Source of the DNA: Novosphingobium sp. 28-62-57
GTDB taxonomy: Bacteria > Pseudomonadota > Alphaproteobacteria > Sphingomonadales > Sphingomonadaceae
Length of the DNA stretch: 64,000 nucleotides
Assembly: GCA_002256985.1 (NCBI GenBank)
Contig: NCGO01000003.1
Coordinates: 153,212 to 217,211 of the forward strand
Reading direction: 5' to 3'
Every line of letters begins with the position of its first letter. Position 1 is the first letter of the stretch. A model generated the notes under the pieces. It had not been told where the DNA came from. It did no database searches and saw only the letters and a list, made by a program, of their open reading frames with translations. The translations under genes and the position numbers were made by a program. This document shows, piece by piece, positions 40,819-48,760 of the stretch.

Positions 40819-43800
40819 TTACGCTTGCCTCAGTCGGATCGGCCTCGTCGGCGGCGGAGTATTACTCGGCCGACAACTATTACACTGCCGACCAGACGCA
40901 GGACGCCAGCGCGTGGTTCGGAAAAGGTGCCGAGGCGTTGGGCTTAGCCGGCAAGGTGGAGGAACAGACCTTTGCCGCCGCGCTCGAGGGCAGGCTGCCC
41001 GACGGATCAGTGATCCAGGGGAAAGACGGAGTTCACCGTCCCGGCGTTGACCTCACCTTCTCGGCATCGAAGTCCGTATCGCTGGTGGCGATGCTGGGCG
41101 GCGACATGCGTCTGGTCGAGGCGTTGAAGGACTCCGTGACCGCAACATTGCGTTGGGCGGAGAAGAATGTCGTCGAAGCCCGCGTTTGGGATGCGGCCCT
41201 AGGACGGCAGGTGCCGGAACGCACCGGCAACCTCATCGCCGCGACCTTCCTGCATGACGTGAACCGGAACGGCGAGCCGCAGCTACACATCCACGCCGTC
41301 ATCGCCAACGCGACCAAAGCCTCGGATGGGAAATGGCATGCGGTCCGCAATGATGAGCTTTACCGCGCGCAGCATGTTCTGTCGGCGGTCCACAATGCCG
41401 AACTGCGCAGCCGCGTCGAAGCCTTGGGCTACGGAACGGTTCCTGCCCGCAACTCCATTGATGGCGCATTCGAGATCAAGGGTGTGACCCGCGAAGCAGT
41501 TGAGGCTTTCTCGACGCGCCGCGCAGAAATTCTAGCCGAACTGGCCAAGGAGGATCGCGGCAGCGCCCGCGAACGCGAATTGGCGGCGCTCTCCACCCGG
41601 CGCGGAAAAGAACCTGAGCCGGATACAGCGCGGCAGGTCGCCGCTTGGAAAGAGACCGCCAGCGCCATCGGCTTTGATCCCGCGCGCCTGATCGAAAACG
41701 CCATGGCACGAACGGCGGGCGAGCAGACCGTCTGGTCACGGGTCGTCGAAGGTGTGCGCGGGATCGGTGAGCGTGGCATGGTGATTGCCAGTGCCATGGG
41801 GCTTACCCCACGCGATCGTGATCCGCTGGTGCCCGAACGCCTTGGACGACTTGAACCCAAGGTCTTTGCCGCCGCGCAGGCGGTCGCCTCTGCCGCACGG
41901 GAGCTAGGCGAACGCGAGGCGGCCTTTTCCCGCAATGATCTGATCCGCACCGCACTCGAACGGCAGGGGCCTGTCACGGTCGACATGATCGAAGCTCGGA
42001 TCGATCTGCTACAGGAACGCGGGTTGCTAGTCGGCAGCGGCCCGGCAGATCGCGACCGCATGCTTACCACCGAGCAGGCGCTGGCCATGGAGACCAAGGT
42101 CATTGGCCTGGCACTGGCGGGCAAGGACAGCGTTCAGCCCATCGCGAAACCGGACGGCATCGTCGCGCGCCTGCAGGAGCAAGCGCGGGCCATCGGACTT
42201 CGCCGCCTCAACACCGGACAGGAGCAGGTTGGCGTCGCGATCCTCACATCGAAGGACCGCGTGCACCTTATTCAGGGCGGCGCGGGTGTGGGGAAGTCGG
42301 CGGCGCTGGCTCCGGTTGCGGCCATTGCGCGTGAGGAGGGGCGGCAGGTTGTGGCGCTGTCCCATGTGGGGCGGATTGCGCGGGAGTTTGGGGAGAAGAC
42401 GGCCAGTCCGGCATCGACCGTAGATGCGTTTCTGGCTCGGTACCGCCAAGTTTTGGACGGAAGTGCGAGCGCGGAAAAGGTGTCAGCGGCGCGGGCAGAG
42501 TTGTCCGGTGCGCTGGTGATGGTGGATGAGGCGAGTCAGATCGGCACGGACCGGCTCGCCAGGCTGATCACCCTCGCCAACCAGATGGACGTGGGTAAGC
42601 TGGTGCTCGCCGGCGACGTGAAGCAACTGCCGGCCATCGAGGCGGGCAAGCCCTTTGCCCAGATTCAACAGCAAGATCTCAGGCAAAGCCAGATCACCGA
42701 GAACCTGCGGGCGCAGACCCCGCAGATGCAGGCTATCAACCGCGCGCTGGAACAGGGTGATGTCGCCCAAGCCTTCGCCGCACTCAAACCTGCGACCATC
42801 GAAGTTGCGCCAGGCAAGATCGCGGGCATCGCCGCCGATATGTGGGCCGACCTGCCCAAGGAGCAGCGCGACAACACCATCCTTCTCGCCGCAGGGCGCG
42901 CGATGCGTAGCGCGGGCAATGCCGCCGCGCAGGTCTCACTGATCGAACGGGGCCAGATTAGCGCGCGGGGGATCAAGCTCGAGGTGCTCGACCGGGTCAC
43001 CATCACCCGCGAGGGCGCGCGGCAGTTGAAGGGCTATCAGGAGGGGCGTGTCGTCGCCTTCGAGACCAACCTCACCAGACAGGGATTTGCGCGTGGCGAG
43101 CGCGGAACCGTTATCGGCGTCAAGGACGGTAAGGTCGAGCTAGCCATGCCCAATGGCGAAGTCCGGCGCTTCGATCCGGACCGCCTGCCTCGCAACCTCA
43201 AGCACGACGCAGTCACCATCTTCGAGCGCAAGGAAATCGCCCTCCACCAAGGCGACCGCATCCGCTGGACCGCCAAGGATGGCACGCGGGGGCTGCTCAA
43301 TGGCGACATAGCCCATGTCTCGCGGATCGACGGCAACACCATCATCGTGACGGCGGGCGACGGCAAACTCCACGAACTGCCGCGCGGCGATCCCATGCTG
43401 GAGCGGCTCGACTTAGCCTACGCCATTAACGTCCATGTCGCGCAGGGCATGACCGCGCAAAATGGCATCATCATGATGTCCGAGCGCGAGCGGATGCTCA
43501 ACACCTCGGCCTCCTTCCTGGTCGCCGTGACTCGGATCGCGGAGAACGCGACGCTGGTGACCGACAACCCCGACCGGGTCGAGCGTCAGGTCGAAGCCCG
43601 CTCCGGCGCCAAGACCAGTGCGCTCGAGACCGCCCGCGGGGATACGAACGCGGACCGTCCAAATCAGCAAGAGGTCGCGGCCATGTCCGAGGACCTGAAA
43701 AAACTTGCTGAAAAGCTTGGCCCAGAGTTCGCGCTCGCGGTGCTGACCAACAAGGAGCGCGACATCACTCTCGAAAAGTCCCTCTACCGCAGCGAACCCG

Positions 43801-43877
43801 GACGGGTCTCTGGCGACCGGGAGATGGACCGGGAGCGCCAACTCGAGCGAGAGCGCGACCTTGAGCGCGGGCGCTGA
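40815..43877 (+). CDS. MobF-family relaxase-helicase (TrwC/TraI type)
   Basis: This 1,020-residue conjugative relaxase nicks the transfer origin and unwinds the strand. The N-terminal YY pairs (Y16/Y17 and Y22/Y23) fit the multi-Tyr nucleophile, and the metal site is in LHIHAVIAN (about 157-165). The helicase part has Walker A IQGGAGVGKSAAL (about 490) and Walker B LVMVDEASQIGT, then RecD-like motifs ending VNVHVAQGMTAQNG. The C-terminal tail is highly charged (ERQLERERDLERGR), perhaps for coupling-protein contact. ATG at 40815 overlaps the previous stop. No coupling ATPase or type IV secretion genes are in this window, so transfer would depend on genes further right or on a helper. Confidence 0.9.
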   Translation: MITLASVGSASSAAEYYSADNYYTADQTQDASAWFGKGAEALGLAGKVEEQTFAAALEGRLPDGSVIQGKDGVHRPGVDLTFSASKSVSLVAMLGGDMRLVEALKDSVTATLRWAEKNVVEARVWDAALGRQVPERTGNLIAATFLHDVNRNGEPQLHIHAVIANATKASDGKWHAVRNDELYRAQHVLSAVHNAELRSRVEALGYGTVPARNSIDGAFEIKGVTREAVEAFSTRRAEILAELAKEDRGSARERELAALSTRRGKEPEPDTARQVAAWKETASAIGFDPARLIENAMARTAGEQTVWSRVVEGVRGIGERGMVIASAMGLTPRDRDPLVPERLGRLEPKVFAAAQAVASAARELGEREAAFSRNDLIRTALERQGPVTVDMIEARIDLLQERGLLVGSGPADRDRMLTTEQALAMETKVIGLALAGKDSVQPIAKPDGIVARLQEQARAIGLRRLNTGQEQVGVAILTSKDRVHLIQGGAGVGKSAALAPVAAIAREEGRQVVALSHVGRIAREFGEKTASPASTVDAFLARYRQVLDGSASAEKVSAARAELSGALVMVDEASQIGTDRLARLITLANQMDVGKLVLAGDVKQLPAIEAGKPFAQIQQQDLRQSQITENLRAQTPQMQAINRALEQGDVAQAFAALKPATIEVAPGKIAGIAADMWADLPKEQRDNTILLAAGRAMRSAGNAAAQVSLIERGQISARGIKLEVLDRVTITREGARQLKGYQEGRVVAFETNLTRQGFARGERGTVIGVKDGKVELAMPNGEVRRFDPDRLPRNLKHDAVTIFERKEIALHQGDRIRWTAKDGTRGLLNGDIAHVSRIDGNTIIVTAGDGKLHELPRGDPMLERLDLAYAINVHVAQGMTAQNGIIMMSERERMLNTSASFLVAVTRIAENATLVTDNPDRVERQVEARSGAKTSALETARGDTNADRPNQQEVAAMSEDLKKLAEKLGPEFALAVLTNKERDITLEKSLYRSEPGRVSGDREMDRERQLERERDLERGR

Positions 43878-43916
43878 CCATGTCGACACCCGCCCACGAC
43901 CACAATCGCACAGCCT

Positions 43917-43954
43917 CACATGCCCACATGTGAACATGAGGACCGCCGCACATG
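43917..43954. repeat. CACATG-type repeat cluster before parA
   Basis: CACATG units at 43917 and 43949, and CACATGTGAACATG at 43925-43938; the last unit includes the parA start codon. The same motif recurs at 44567, about 44941-44983 and 56476. Confidence 0.7.
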
Positions 43955-44641
43955 ACCACGCCTTCATATGCCCACACACGAACTGTCGCCATCATCAGTC
44001 AGAAGGGTGGCGCTGGAAAAACCACGCTCGCCATTCATCTCGCCGCCGCTGCTACCCGTGCAGGGCGGGTCAGCTTGCTGATCGATACTGACCCGCAGGC
44101 CAGCGCCTCGCAATGGGCAGAGTGGCGGCAAGGCGCGCCTCCCGAGGTGATCGACAGCGCCCCGCCGCGCATCCCGGCGAAGATCGCAGCAGCCGCCGCG
44201 CAGGGGGCTGAGCTGATTGTCATCGATACCCCGCCACACGCCGATCTTGCCGCCAGCAAGGCAGCCGAATGTGCTGATCTGGTGCTGATCCCCTGCCGCC
44301 CCAGCGCGTTCGACCTCGCGGCAATGCGCACGACGATCCAACTGGTCGAGCTGCTGTCCCGCCCTGCCTTTGTTGTATTCACTGCCGGTCCGCCCCACGC
44401 CCCGCACATCTATGCCGATGCCCGCGAGCTGGTGGCAGGGTTCGGCGGTCGGACGTGTCCCATCGTCCTGCCGGACCGCGCCGCCTATCGTCATGCAGTT
44501 GCTGGCGGGCAGACCGTGTTCGAGCTCGATCCTAGCGGAAAGGCGGCAAGCGAGATCGAACAACTTCACATGTGGACATGTGAACAACTCCACATGTCCA
44601 CGCGCCCACAGACCCCGGCACAGCAGAGGAAGACCGCATGA
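43952..44641 (+). CDS. parA: ParA-family partition ATPase
   Basis: This 229-residue ATPase has the deviant Walker [21 protein letters not shown] (about 15-34), [13 protein letters not shown] and [12 protein letters not shown]. It is short, without an N-terminal HTH, like type Ib ParA. It would help segregate the excised element or relaxosome. The C-terminus is odd: about residues 205-220 read [15 protein letters not shown], which is the CACATGTG repeat translated. That suggests the repeat entered the gene's end. It overlaps the next gene as ATGA. Confidence 0.9.
   Translation: MTTPSYAHTRTVAIISQKGGAGKTTLAIHLAAAATRAGRVSLLIDTDPQASASQWAEWRQGAPPEVIDSAPPRIPAKIAAAAAQGAELIVIDTPPHADLAASKAAECADLVLIPCRPSAFDLAAMRTTIQLVELLSRPAFVVFTAGPPHAPHIYADARELVAGFGGRTCPIVLPDRAAYRHAVAGGQTVFELDPSGKAASEIEQLHMWTCEQLHMSTRPQTPAQQRKTA
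44567..44597. repeat. CACATGTGGACATGTG repeat inside parA
   Basis: CACATGTGGACATGTG at 44567-44582, then CACATGT at 44591-44597. The first 15 bases are identical to 56476-56490. Confidence 0.8.
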
Positions 44642-44898
44642 ACCGCTTTGCCAATCTTGCCGATCGCAAGCCCACGGATGAGGCGACGGTCCAGACTGCA
44701 CCGGCATCGCCGGTCGCGCAGATCCTGACCCCGCCAAGCCGCGTCGGTCGCAAGGCGATCTCCGGCTACTTCTCGCCCGAGCTATCCCTTGCCCTGCACA
44801 CCTGCGCCCGGCGCCATGGTCTCAGCCTTCAGGATCTGATGGCCGAAGCCTTCGACGACGTCCTCCGCAAGTACGGCGAGAGCCCAATCGGGCAATAG
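44638..44898 (+). CDS. Small ribbon-helix-helix ParA partner
   Basis: This 86-residue protein has an unstructured N-terminal third and an RHH-like C-terminal part: [41 protein letters not shown]. Small RHH proteins next to a short ParA act as the centromere-binding partner (ParG-like), and some resemble antitoxins. The ATG at 44638 overlaps the parA stop. The candidate DNA site would be the nearby repeats, but that is untested. Confidence 0.75.
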   Translation: MNRFANLADRKPTDEATVQTAPASPVAQILTPPSRVGRKAISGYFSPELSLALHTCARRHGLSLQDLMAEAFDDVLRKYGESPIGQ

Positions 44899-44929
44899 TC
44901 GATCCCAAAGCCGGGAGGGGAGAAAGGGG

Positions 44930-44985
44930 GGTGTGGTGATGCGAGCCTGTGAAGCTGTGCGCATGTGAACGTGTGAACATGAGGG
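44930..44985. repeat. GTGAACATG-type repeats in the gap after the RHH gene
   Basis: Imperfect units CTGTGAAG, GCATGTGAAC, GTGTGAACATG are spaced by about one helical turn. They resemble the CACATGTG family. The rest of this 138-base gap shows no gene. Confidence 0.5.
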
Positions 44986-45036
44986 CAGGGCCACCGCTCT
45001 CAAACCGCCGAAGACCTTCAACAACAGGAGAAACCG

Positions 45037-45285
45037 ATGCGATTGTTTCAATGGCTTGCTGATCTATTCGCAGGATCAAGTGACCCGCCGCGAGCCTCCT
45101 TTGACGAGGGCATTTCCATCAACCCTGCGACCGGGCTCCCCATGACCGGGCCGAGCCTCGGCGGCGTAGATGTCGGAGGCAATCCCTTTGGCCAGAATCT
45201 GGACTGCTGGGACGACCACCATGCCCATCGCAGCCATGATCATCATGTTCCTGGGGCGACCGGCAGCGGGTTCGATCCTTCGTAG
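45037..45285 (+). CDS. Small conserved-type protein with INPATGLPM motif
   Basis: This 82-residue protein begins MRLFQWLADLF, then has GISINPATGLPMTGPSLGGVDVGGNPFG (about 25-52), a sequence block I recognise from small proteins of unknown function in many bacteria. A His/Asp-rich tail (CWDDHHAHRSHDHH, 58-70) could bind metal. The ATG at 45037 follows GGAGAAACC. It is not an enzyme by any visible motif. Confidence 0.65.
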   Translation: MRLFQWLADLFAGSSDPPRASFDEGISINPATGLPMTGPSLGGVDVGGNPFGQNLDCWDDHHAHRSHDHHVPGATGSGFDPS

Positions 45286-45350
45286 ATGCTTCAGCGCTGA
45301 TTTGGTGGTTCGAGGCTCTTTTCCCACTTCGTCGTTTTGAAAGGCCCACC

Positions 45351-45896
45351 ATGACCAACATCCAACGCACCGAGTCCGGCCTGCGCTTCATCGCGCTTCC
45401 GAACACAACTCTGATCGAGCGGATCGCATTCTCAGTTATCCGCCGTTGGCGCTGGACCGGAATTCTTGCCGCCATTGCTCTTACTGCCGGTTCCCTGACA
45501 TGCTCGGTCATACTGGCAAGGTGGCTATTCGCCGAAGATCCCGTTCGCTCGGGCTACATCGGCCTTCTGTTTACGATCCCCCTGATCATATTCTTGCTCT
45601 GGCAGGCGGCGACCATTGAGTTGCGTACCGCACCCATATGGATGATCCGCGCAGCACTGGCCGCCGCAACCGACGACGAGCGCGCCTTCCTTTTCGAAAG
45701 CTTGCTCCAACTCGCCATGTCGGAATGGCGTCAAGATCCGATTACATGCGCCGCTCTGTTCGATCTGTTCAGGCAAGCGAGGCTAAGCTTTGGCGATCGC
45801 ATCAGCAGCAAGCGCAAGCGGCTGATGGCGGTTCGCGACAGACAGGTTGTTGTGCTTCGAAACCTCGCCCGTATTGGCGAGTTTGACACCCGATGA
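45351..45896 (+). CDS. Hypothetical membrane protein
   Basis: This 181-residue protein has two hydrophobic segments (about 40-65, GILAAIALTAGSLTCSVILARWLF, and about 73-90, YIGLLFTIPLIIFLLWQAA) and a soluble C-terminal half. I recognise no family. ATG at 45351 follows GAAAGGCCCACC. It is 65 bases after the small protein and 187 bases before the Ntn-hydrolase gene. That gap holds no gene that I can support. Confidence 0.55.
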   Translation: MTNIQRTESGLRFIALPNTTLIERIAFSVIRRWRWTGILAAIALTAGSLTCSVILARWLFAEDPVRSGYIGLLFTIPLIIFLLWQAATIELRTAPIWMIRAALAAATDDERAFLFESLLQLAMSEWRQDPITCAALFDLFRQARLSFGDRISSKRKRLMAVRDRQVVVLRNLARIGEFDTR

Positions 45897-46083
45897 TTAG
45901 AACAGCTGCAGTTGATCATGCGACGACGAGATGTCGACAGCATCGGCAACTAACAGTCTTGCATTGTTGGAAATTGTCGATCACATCGGAGCAGGGGAAT
46001 TGCTGCGTCGGCGCCCCATGTGCCTCTTTCGCACTGGCATTGGTCATGTCGCGATAGGCGGTTAGATTGGTAGACTTGGGGCA

Positions 46084-47337
46084 ATGACAGCCGAGATCGC
46101 TATTCTCAATCGCACCGCCGTGGCTTTGGCGGCCGATAGTATCGTCACCTTGGCCGGGCCGCGATCTTCGAAAACTTACGATTCCGCCGAGAAGATCTTT
46201 CAGCTTTCGCGTTACCACCCGATTGGCCTGATGATCTACAACAATGCACTGTTCATGAATGCTCCGCTCGAGGTGATCGTCCGCCGCTATCGTGAAACCA
46301 TCACCACAGTCGGGTTCGAGGGCATCGTGCAAGTTTGGCCCGATTTCGAGAAATTCCTCCTAGGTTTCGAACGCGAAAAGGCGGACGAACTCGAGCATTT
46401 CCAGGGCATGGTTGGCTCCGAGTTGAACCGCTTTGGCGACATGTTGCTGAAGCACATGTTTGATGTTGTGATCGGCGGGAAGAAGAAAAAGAAGGACGCT
46501 GAACCGCCTGAGCAATTCCTGGCGCGCCGAATCGCAGAGCGCACTGCTGAGGCGGAACGACGCATTCTGACACCTGCCTATCTTGAAGACATCACCTTTG
46601 ATCAATTCGTCGCGGAATATGGCGAACATGTCGATAAAGCTGCCAGCGAACGGTTCCAAGTCTTCGGGGTTGCGGTAAACGCTAGGTTGAACGAATCTTT
46701 GAACCGCTTGATGTTGGCAATTCTGCGCTCAGATATCCGGTCGGCGGCCTACACAGGCCTCGTATTCGCCGGCCTTGGCAGTAAGGAACTGTTCCCAACG
46801 CTTTTTGCGCTGGAGCTTGATGGTGTTTATTTTGGCCGTGCTCGGACTATGAACCGCACGCTCGTCGATATCGATCGGCGCGGCGAAACAGCCGCTGTTG
46901 TTCCCTTCGCCCAGAAAGACATGCCGGAGCGCTTCATCCTTGGCATCGACAAGCGCTTCGAAGGTGCGCTTGAGAAGATCGCCACCTCAATGGTCAGCGA
47001 TGTTGTTGGCCAGGCTGGCGATGCTTTTGATGAGGACCAAGGCGAGTTAATCCGGGCCGCCGCAGCACGGCAGTTCAAAGACGGACTCGACCAGCTCAAG
47101 CGCAACTCGGAAGAGACGCTCAAGACAGTGGTGAATCACATGTCGAAGAAGGAACTGGGCGAAGTGGCGTTCTCGTTAGTCGAACTGACTTCGCGCAAGA
47201 GACGCTATTCCACCGACATGGAAACGGTCGGCGGCCCCATAGATGTCGCCATACTCACCCGTAACGAAGGCTTCGTTTGGGTGCGGCGCAAGCATTATTT
47301 CGACGCCGACCTGAATCCTCATTACACCCCACGATGA
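46084..47337 (+). CDS. Proteasome-like Ntn hydrolase
   Basis: This 417-residue protein starts MTAEIAILNRTAVALAADSIVTL. When the Met is removed, T1 aligns with the proteasome/HslV nucleophile. D17 of mature numbering falls in AADSIVT, exactly as in HslV AGDGQVT. A Lys (mature K36, in AEKIF) lies near HslV K33. The next stretch LSRYHPIGLMIYNNALFMNAPLEVIVRRYR follows the Ntn fold. Residues about 110-417 are a longer C-terminal part of unknown role, including charged KKKKKDAEPPEQ. It could be a peptidase active without a propeptide, since only Met precedes the Thr. No ATPase partner is adjacent. Homologous families exist in bacteria as uncharacterised proteins. Confidence 0.7.
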   Translation: MTAEIAILNRTAVALAADSIVTLAGPRSSKTYDSAEKIFQLSRYHPIGLMIYNNALFMNAPLEVIVRRYRETITTVGFEGIVQVWPDFEKFLLGFEREKADELEHFQGMVGSELNRFGDMLLKHMFDVVIGGKKKKKDAEPPEQFLARRIAERTAEAERRILTPAYLEDITFDQFVAEYGEHVDKAASERFQVFGVAVNARLNESLNRLMLAILRSDIRSAAYTGLVFAGLGSKELFPTLFALELDGVYFGRARTMNRTLVDIDRRGETAAVVPFAQKDMPERFILGIDKRFEGALEKIATSMVSDVVGQAGDAFDEDQGELIRAAAARQFKDGLDQLKRNSEETLKTVVNHMSKKELGEVAFSLVELTSRKRRYSTDMETVGGPIDVAILTRNEGFVWVRRKHYFDADLNPHYTPR

Positions 47338-47347
47338 AAGGGCTCGC

Positions 47348-47512
47348 ATGACCGACCCACAACCGCAGCAACACACCTCGCACCCGGCTCATCGTCCAAC
47401 CCATAACGGGTCGTCGATAGAGCAACGTAGGGTTGACGATATCGTCGCGCGTGTGTCGGCGGCGTTTTCCTCGGAGCTCACTGCGATCATGAAACGGCCC
47501 CGAGGATCCTAG
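47348..47512 (+). CDS. Small ORF after the Ntn-hydrolase gene
   Basis: A 54-residue frame, ATG at 47348, stop TAG at 47510-47512, begins 10 bases after the Ntn-hydrolase stop with GAAAGGG seven bases before the ATG. It is Gln/His/Pro-rich at the start, then VDDIVARVSAAFSSELTAIM, a possible amphipathic helix. I recognise no family. Its position suggests co-expression with the upstream gene. Confidence 0.4.
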   Translation: MTDPQPQQHTSHPAHRPTHNGSSIEQRRVDDIVARVSAAFSSELTAIMKRPRGS

Positions 47513-47521
47513 GTCGCTAGG

Positions 47522-48136
47522 TCAGCGCGGCCGGAAGAAACCGCGAATCGATCCAGTAGAACGCACTGCGATCTGAGCATGAGTGTGTGTGTAAAACCCG
47601 CCGCCGTCATAAAGCTGAGTTCCCTCATGGAACAAGCCGCGCACGGTGTCGAAAGGCTCCAGATCTGGCACTTCACCGCGCAGGCGTTTTTCACGCGCAT
47701 CTGCTTCAAGATTGTCATGCAAGTGTTTGATCACCGCGCAGTCGAGATAACGGAGAGGTTTGTCTGCAGCGCCTCCAGCCTTCGGCGCACCGCGATTTTC
47801 TGGCATCGGTTTTCCGGCTCGGTTGAAGGCAGCTTTGAGTGAAGCATGCGCTGCCGCCAGCAGATCGAGATGACTCCGAATTGTGAGGTCGAGGCAATTG
47901 CCAAGTTCGATGATCGCGCCGATCACCGCCGGTGCATCATAGGAACCTTCCGCCACCCGCTGAGCGGCCCATTCGCGCGCGCGATCAGCATCACCCTCCC
48001 AGAAATAGGCGCCCGGCCCTAACCAGTCATAGTCTCGAGTACTGATCCGCATTGGATCGCCCCCAAGAATCGCTTCTGCGACAGCGGCGTCGCACCCATG
48101 AAAACCAAGGACGAACCCTGAGCGATGGCGTATCAA
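47522..48136 (-). CDS. ADP-ribosyltransferase-like protein, probable toxin
   Basis: This 204-residue protein starts GFVLGFHGCDAAVAEAIL; the H13-G14 pair, and DYDWLGPGAYFWEGDADRAREWA (Y44), fit the conserved His and Tyr of ART-fold enzymes (DUF3990-like families). The family shape with FHGC and YDWLG.G.YFWE is one I recall from many plasmids and islands. A late acidic residue for catalysis (Glu near FHEGTQLYDGGG, about 168) is plausible. The start is a TTG at 48136, overlapping the stop of the 57-residue gene. It is the last gene of a three-gene minus-strand operon. Target unknown; toxin role is inference. Confidence 0.65.
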   Translation of the reverse strand: MIRHRSGFVLGFHGCDAAVAEAILGGDPMRISTRDYDWLGPGAYFWEGDADRAREWAAQRVAEGSYDAPAVIGAIIELGNCLDLTIRSHLDLLAAAHASLKAAFNRAGKPMPENRGAPKAGGAADKPLRYLDCAVIKHLHDNLEADAREKRLRGEVPDLEPFDTVRGLFHEGTQLYDGGGFYTHTHAQIAVRSTGSIRGFFRPR

Positions 48137-48306
48137 TCCTCACCCTCTTTGTCGCCTTCGCCGCCGAATTGCGGTCGAAGCTTGCCCGCCTGATCAAGAA
48201 GCCCCTCCTCGATCAACCAATTCTTCGCCATCTCATCGGACTGCGTGTTTTCGTCAGTCCGGCGAAGCAGCATTTCCATAATCGCCTTGCGCTGCCGCTC
48301 GTCCAT
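48133..48306 (-). CDS. 57-residue acidic protein in the ART operon
   Basis: ATG at 48306 and stop at 48133. The protein begins MDERQRKAIMEMLLRRTDENTQ and ends in an acidic tail (GGEGDKEGED). The ATG shares a base with the XRE stop (TGATG) and the stop overlaps the ART-like TTG, so translation is coupled on both sides. Small acidic proteins between a regulator and a toxin-like enzyme often act as an antitoxin or immunity factor; that is an inference. Confidence 0.6.
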   Translation of the reverse strand: MDERQRKAIMEMLLRRTDENTQSDEMAKNWLIEEGLLDQAGKLRPQFGGEGDKEGED

Positions 48307-48674
48307 CACGTTCCTCCAACTTCCGACGTCCGACGCGAGCGCGCATAGGCAGCCGTGATCATCTCGATAATCGTGTCCCGGCTGTCCTCGGATAGGCTCG
48401 CATCGGCGTATAGCAGGCTTGTAATCTGCGGCAACGAATGACCATTGTTTGGCGGCAAGCCGCCCCCCACAAATGGATCGACGCTCAATCCCGACCAGGC
48501 CACCAATGCAGCGAGGCTATCAACGTCGGGCCGCTTGCCCTGCGCCATCCGAGTGAGTGTCGAAGCGCTGACGCCCGACTGCTCTGCGACCTGCTTCCAA
48601 TTGAGCCGTTGTGCCAATCGCGCGCTGTCCAGCGCCGCGAAAAAGGCCTCACTCTTGAATTCCGATTTCGACAT
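48306..48674 (-). CDS. XRE-family HTH regulator
   Basis: This 122-residue protein has an HTH block LNWKQVAEQSGVSASTLTRMAQGKRPDVDSLAALVAWSGLSVDPFVGG (about 24-71). The C-terminal 40 residues (LTSLLYADASLSEDSRDTIIEMITAAYARSRR-like) are helical and may dimerise. It is the first gene of the minus-strand operon and faces the ubiquitin-like operon across an 86-base gap with a palindrome. It probably represses one or both directions. Confidence 0.85.
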   Translation of the reverse strand: MSKSEFKSEAFFAALDSARLAQRLNWKQVAEQSGVSASTLTRMAQGKRPDVDSLAALVAWSGLSVDPFVGGGLPPNNGHSLPQITSLLYADASLSEDSRDTIIEMITAAYARSRRTSEVGGT

Positions 48675-48712
48675 TAGATTTCACTCTTGCAATCGCGGTT
48701 CGCTTACTCCAT

Positions 48713-48730
48713 AATTGCAACATAGCAATT
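48713..48730. promoter_or_regulatory. Divergent operator candidate AATTGC-N6-GCAATT
   Basis: A perfect 6-bp inverted repeat lies midway between the XRE gene and the ubiquitin-like operon. Two further TTGCAA cores occur at 48687 and 48742. The spacing suits an XRE dimer. Because it sits in the only promoter region for both operons, the XRE protein may control them together. Confidence 0.55.
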
Positions 48731-48760
48731 GGAATCCACCTTTGCAACGGAGTCGCTGAT

